The translations under genes were made by a program, and so were the position numbers. DNA of 64,000 bases from positions 2,294,001 to 2,358,000 of the forward strand of contig NZ_SODF01000001.1 in assembly GCF_004365875.1 (NCBI RefSeq), written 5' to 3'. Shown here one piece after another: positions 60,946 to 64,000 of this stretch; the first letter of the stretch is position 1; each line of letters opens with the position of its first letter. This DNA comes from Kribbella kalugense (lineage in GTDB: Bacteria > Actinomycetota > Actinomycetes > Propionibacteriales > Kribbellaceae). Below the pieces are notes generated by a model, which was given only the letters and a program-made list of their open reading frames with translations, did not search any database and was not told the DNA's origin.

Positions 60946-62675
60946 GGGATCTCCGCGAATACGACGGTTCCGCGACCCGGCGGACTGTCCACCCGGAGCC
61001 GCCCGTCGACGGCGGCGACCCGATCGGCGAGACCCCGCAGCCCAGATCCCTCCGGATCGGCGCCGCCTTTGCCGTCGTCACGGATCTCTACCAGCACCCG
61101 CCCGTCGACTCGGCGTACGGCGACCGACACCTCCTCGGCCGAGGCGTGTTTGGCGGCGTTGGCGAGCGCCTCGGAGATGACGAAGTACGCCACCGCCTCG
61201 ATGGCCGGCTCGATCCGTCCGGGCGGTACGGCGAGCAGCCGCACGGGCACCGCGGACCGTTCGCTCAACGAGCGCAACGCGGACACCAGTCCTTCGTCGA
61301 CCAGGATCGACGGATGGATCCCCCGGGCCAGTTCGCGTAGCTCGGCCAGGGCCGTGGTCAACCCGTCCGCGATCGCCGCCACCGAGTCCGCGGCGGCCGG
61401 ATCATCGCCGGCCTCCAGCTTCGCGGCTGCCATCCGCGCGTCCAAGGCCAACGACACCAGGCGTTGCTGCGCGCCGTCGTGCAGGTCCCGCTCGAGCCGT
61501 CGACGTTCGTTGTCTGCGGCAACCACGATCCTGGACCGGGACGCGCGTACCTCCGCCAGCTGAGTGCTCAGCTCGGCCCTCAACCGATCGTTGTCAATCG
61601 CCATCCGCACGGCCGCGCCGGCCGAGCTCAGCAGCTCGCCACCATCCAGCAACGCGCGATCGTGGACCACGGCAACCATCGGGCGACCGTCATGCTCGAG
61701 GTACGTCGTCGACTGAGCGGATCCTGCATCCGGGAGGTCGGCACCGGTCGAGATCAGATATCGCCGCGCCGACGGGTCCCACCGGCCGATGGCCAAACAC
61801 GGATCGCCGAGTACGCGCGCCATTGTGCGCTCGACCAGGTCCAGCCCGGAGTGCTCGGCAAGCTCCGTGACCAGCTCACCGATCCGCGCCTGCCGCGCCC
61901 ACCCGAGTGACAGTCCGATCAGGATCGCCACGGGATGCACGAGACCGGCGTACATCGCGACGAGGTTGATCGCGTGGCTGACGTCTGGATGTGTGTCGTA
62001 GAGCTTCAGGGAGTTGGCGATCATCTGGGCGCTCAGAGCGAGCAGAAGCGGTACGGCGGCCACCAGCACCGGACCCGAGATCCGCCGCAGCGGACGGCTC
62101 GCTCGCCACCACCGAACCACGCACACCACCGCGAGGCCGACGAGCATCGGCACCATCAAGTAGACGCGCCCCGGGAACGCCGCGTAGATCCGGTCGAGCC
62201 GACTGACGACGTCCGGGCTCGCGTGGACCAGGTTGAGGCCGGGCGGACAGTCCGAGCAGCCGAGGTCGGACGGGTCGGTGCCGAGGATCGGGATCGTCGT
62301 CCAGCACAGCATGGCGACAACGGCCGCAAGGACCGCGCACTGCTCCCACCGACGGGTGAGCCGACCGCCGGGAAAGGACAGGAGGACCGCGACGAGGGCC
62401 GGCAGGTAGGCCAGCTCGAACGCGACACCGATCGTCCACAAGAGCGGCGGGACATGCGGGCCTTCGAACAGGAACATCAGGTAGGCGACGCCGGTCAGCA
62501 TGAGCAGGACGCCGGTGCGGTTGCGCGGCTGCCGGTCCCACGCGATCAGACCGGCCACCAGATACAGCCAGGGCAGCAGACCCCATTGCCAGCTGGCCTG
62601 TCCGGCGCGCCACAACAACACGCAAACGACAGCTCCGGCAACCGCTACGACCACGCCGACCACTCGCCGATTCAT
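60933..62675 (-). CDS. membrane sensor histidine kinase (NarL type)
   Basis: A 580-residue sensor kinase. About seven to nine membrane helices fill the first 280 residues. A GAF-like region follows (about 285-370), then HisKA_3 with the histidine in ERRRLERDLHDGAQQRLVS, and HATPase_c with SEALANAAKHASAEEV and DDGKGGADPEGSGLRGLADR. The substrate or signal is not evident. It overlaps a receiver-only gene upstream (four bases) and the response regulator downstream (13 bases). Confidence 0.92.
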   Translation of the reverse strand: MNRRVVGVVVAVAGAVVCVLLWRAGQASWQWGLLPWLYLVAGLIAWDRQPRNRTGVLLMLTGVAYLMFLFEGPHVPPLLWTIGVAFELAYLPALVAVLLSFPGGRLTRRWEQCAVLAAVVAMLCWTTIPILGTDPSDLGCSDCPPGLNLVHASPDVVSRLDRIYAAFPGRVYLMVPMLVGLAVVCVVRWWRASRPLRRISGPVLVAAVPLLLALSAQMIANSLKLYDTHPDVSHAINLVAMYAGLVHPVAILIGLSLGWARQARIGELVTELAEHSGLDLVERTMARVLGDPCLAIGRWDPSARRYLISTGADLPDAGSAQSTTYLEHDGRPMVAVVHDRALLDGGELLSSAGAAVRMAIDNDRLRAELSTQLAEVRASRSRIVVAADNERRRLERDLHDGAQQRLVSLALDARMAAAKLEAGDDPAAADSVAAIADGLTTALAELRELARGIHPSILVDEGLVSALRSLSERSAVPVRLLAVPPGRIEPAIEAVAYFVISEALANAAKHASAEEVSVAVRRVDGRVLVEIRDDGKGGADPEGSGLRGLADRVAAVDGRLRVDSPPGRGTVVFAEIPCVS

Positions 62676-63037
62676 TGCGCTCTCGCAAGCAGAGCAGTGA
62701 TTCTCGACTCGGACAGCTCGGCCTTCGGGATGAAGCCGCGCGCCGGCGTACCGATCAGACGGGTGCGGTAGTCGGAGGCGTCCCGGATCGAGGTCAGGAT
62801 CACCGCCGGCGCGTCGGGCTCCTCGGCCAGCTGCCGGGCCACCTCGAAGCCGTTCATGTCGGGCAACTGGACGTCGAGCAGCACCACGTCGGGTCGCAGC
62901 GTGCGAACGGCCGTGATCGCCGAGCTGCCGTCGCCGGATTCGCCGATCACGACGAAACCCTGCGACTCCAGCATCCGGCGGACCGAGCTCCGGAACAGGA
63001 CATGGTCGTCCACGATGAGGATCCGCGCCGCCCCCAT
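62672..63037 (-). CDS. stand-alone receiver-domain response regulator
   Basis: A 121-residue receiver domain with no output domain. ILIVDDHVLFRSSVRRML gives the acidic pair, VVLLDVQLPDMNG the phosphorylated aspartate, and a lysine follows in GFIPKAEL. It overlaps the kinase gene by four bases. It may act as a phosphate sink or accessory regulator of that kinase. ATG 63037 is chosen; the frame extends to 63082. Confidence 0.9.
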   Translation of the reverse strand: MGAARILIVDDHVLFRSSVRRMLESQGFVVIGESGDGSSAITAVRTLRPDVVLLDVQLPDMNGFEVARQLAEEPDAPAVILTSIRDASDYRTRLIGTPARGFIPKAELSESRITALLARAQ

Positions 63038-63186
63038 CCCCACATCGTCAGGCCCACCGGACCACCCGTCAATCAGGGCCAACCCTCAATCGCGGTGTGG
63101 TGGCCGCCCCGATGCGGCGTCCGCGCGCCGGCTGATTGGCTGGCCAGCAGGCGGGGGTACGCCCCGTGCGGGAGGGGGATCCGGCC

Positions 63187-64000
63187 ATGCCGACCATCAG
63201 AAGACGTCGTCTCCGCGGCATCGTACTGTCGCTGACCGCTTGTATCGCACTCGTTGCCGTAGGCGCCCTGCCCGCCGCACCCACACCACTTCGCACCGAT
63301 CGACTCGAGCTCGGCCCGTGCGCGGATGATCCGGCGTTCCGCTGCGGCACGCTTGCGGTGCCGCTCGACCGCCGGCATCCCGACGGCCGCACGGTGCCGC
63401 TGCATGTCGAGATCTTCCCGCACACCGGTCCCGCCGCCACACCGCCCGGCGCGGTGTTCATCACCTTGGGCGGTCCCGGCGCTTCGATCAGCTTGTCCGA
63501 CAAGTACGCGTACGTCGACTTGCTGGCAACCGTCGCGGAGACCCGTGATCTGGTCTTCGTGGACCAGCGCGGGGTCGGACTGTCCGCGGCCATCGACTGC
63601 CCCGACTGGCAGCACGGCGGACCGTTCTACGCCTCGGCGCCCAAGTGCCACGACCAGCTCGGCGATACCGCGAATCTCTACAGCACAACGGATGTGGCCG
63701 ACGACCTCGAGCAGGTACGCCGGGCGCTGGCGTACGGCGACATCGACCTGGTCGGCGCCTCCTACGCCGCCAACGACATGGTCACCTACGCGACGCGCTG
63801 GAAGCAGAACGTCCGGTCGATCTCCCTCGGCGCACCGGCGCTCACCGTCGGCACCGACCCCTTCTACGCCTATCAGCCGAAGCACTACCCCGCTCTCGTG
63901 AACGCGGTCTGTGGCCGCTCCCCGGCCTGCGCGGCGGCCAACCCCGACCCGGCCGCCTCGCTCGCCTGGCTGGCGGACCGGCTCCGGCGCAAGCCAGTCA
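63187..64000 (+). CDS. secreted alpha/beta hydrolase (tripeptidyl aminopeptidase-like), 3' end outside window
   Basis: The 271 visible residues begin with a basic stretch and a hydrophobic signal (about residues 10-32). The mature part has RCGTLAVPLDRR and FITLGGPGAS (oxyanion loop). VFVDQRGVG and LVGASYAANDMVTY follow, the latter with the nucleophile serine, as in the SlpD/SlpE-type secreted peptidases and related esterases. The usual GxSYGG elbow is GASYAAN, which may change specificity. GGGAGGGGG at 63170-63178 is a strong ribosome site. It diverges from the two-component operon. Confidence 0.85.
   Translation, partial: MPTIRRRRLRGIVLSLTACIALVAVGALPAAPTPLRTDRLELGPCADDPAFRCGTLAVPLDRRHPDGRTVPLHVEIFPHTGPAATPPGAVFITLGGPGASISLSDKYAYVDLLATVAETRDLVFVDQRGVGLSAAIDCPDWQHGGPFYASAPKCHDQLGDTANLYSTTDVADDLEQVRRALAYGDIDLVGASYAANDMVTYATRWKQNVRSISLGAPALTVGTDPFYAYQPKHYPALVNAVCGRSPACAAANPDPAASLAWLADRLRRKPV

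Noticed and set aside
1..64000. Biosynthetic cluster, prophage, CRISPR array, integrative element or tRNA genes
   Set aside because: No synthase cores, phage genes, regular spaced repeats, integrases or cloverleaf-like sequences were recognised anywhere in the window.

Overview
The window is 64 kb of GC-rich chromosomal DNA from an actinobacterium. GTG starts, 4-base ATGA gene overlaps, a PASTA Ser/Thr kinase, a class II DAHP synthase, a SigE-family sigma factor and a glkA / DUF5304 / ArsA-like / SRPBCC / acyl-CoA ligase block all point that way. Heavy use of GTAC and GTACG words and the many sugar-use genes suggest a Kribbella-like member of the Propionibacteriales; that placement is inference. 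I see no rRNA, tRNA, CRISPR array, transposase, integrase or phage gene.

Layout. 1-8.9 kb is a conserved-looking core: a SixA-type phosphatase and metF, a polyprenyl diphosphate synthase, an HTH / DUF4180 pair, a thiE - secreted ribonuclease - barstar operon, thiO, a LysM/transglycosylase protein and the PASTA kinase. 8.9-25 kb is accessory: an EamA transporter with a GH15-like enzyme, a DUF2961 (GH172-type) enzyme, a sigma factor with its membrane partner, a large beta-propeller/amidohydrolase fusion, oxidoreductases, a frameshifted ACC deaminase gene, DUF302, and a divergent PRPP synthetase. 25-45 kb is again core-like: threonine aldolase coupled to DAHP synthase, an AbiEi/DUF559-type gene bracketed by a palindromic repeat, an acyltransferase, an ornithine-cyclodeaminase-like protein, an enoyl-CoA hydratase, two tandem ROK glucokinases with DUF5304, ArsA-like and SRPBCC genes, an acyl-CoA ligase, and an ABC-2 exporter with its own two-component system. 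45-53 kb is a sugar locus: an ABC importer and glycoside hydrolase operon diverging from an alpha-galactosidase and a LacI regulator. Both divergent promoters and two operator-like palindromes are visible between them. 53-58.5 kb holds LysR/SDR, MFS/ArsR and EamA pairs. 58.5-63 kb holds a repeat-rich intergenic region, a catalytic-core-only alanyl-tRNA synthetase paralogue and a three-gene two-component operon. The window ends inside a secreted alpha/beta hydrolase.

The most notable observation is upstream of the alanyl-tRNA synthetase paralogue. A 21-codon ORF with eight alanine codons, ending in four, is followed by a strong intrinsic terminator with a GAAA loop and a T-rich tail, and then by the synthetase gene. 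The RNA can form mutually exclusive 1:2, 2:3 and 3:4 pairings, as in classical amino-acid biosynthetic attenuators. This looks like ribosome-mediated attenuation of a truncated AlaRS. Two other notable signals are a family of long inverted repeats (a perfect 28-bp hairpin at 45133-45228 and an interrupted relative at 58661-58757, sharing the end GCAGCTSGACAG) and a roughly 50-bp nested palindrome present on both sides of the AbiEi-type gene.
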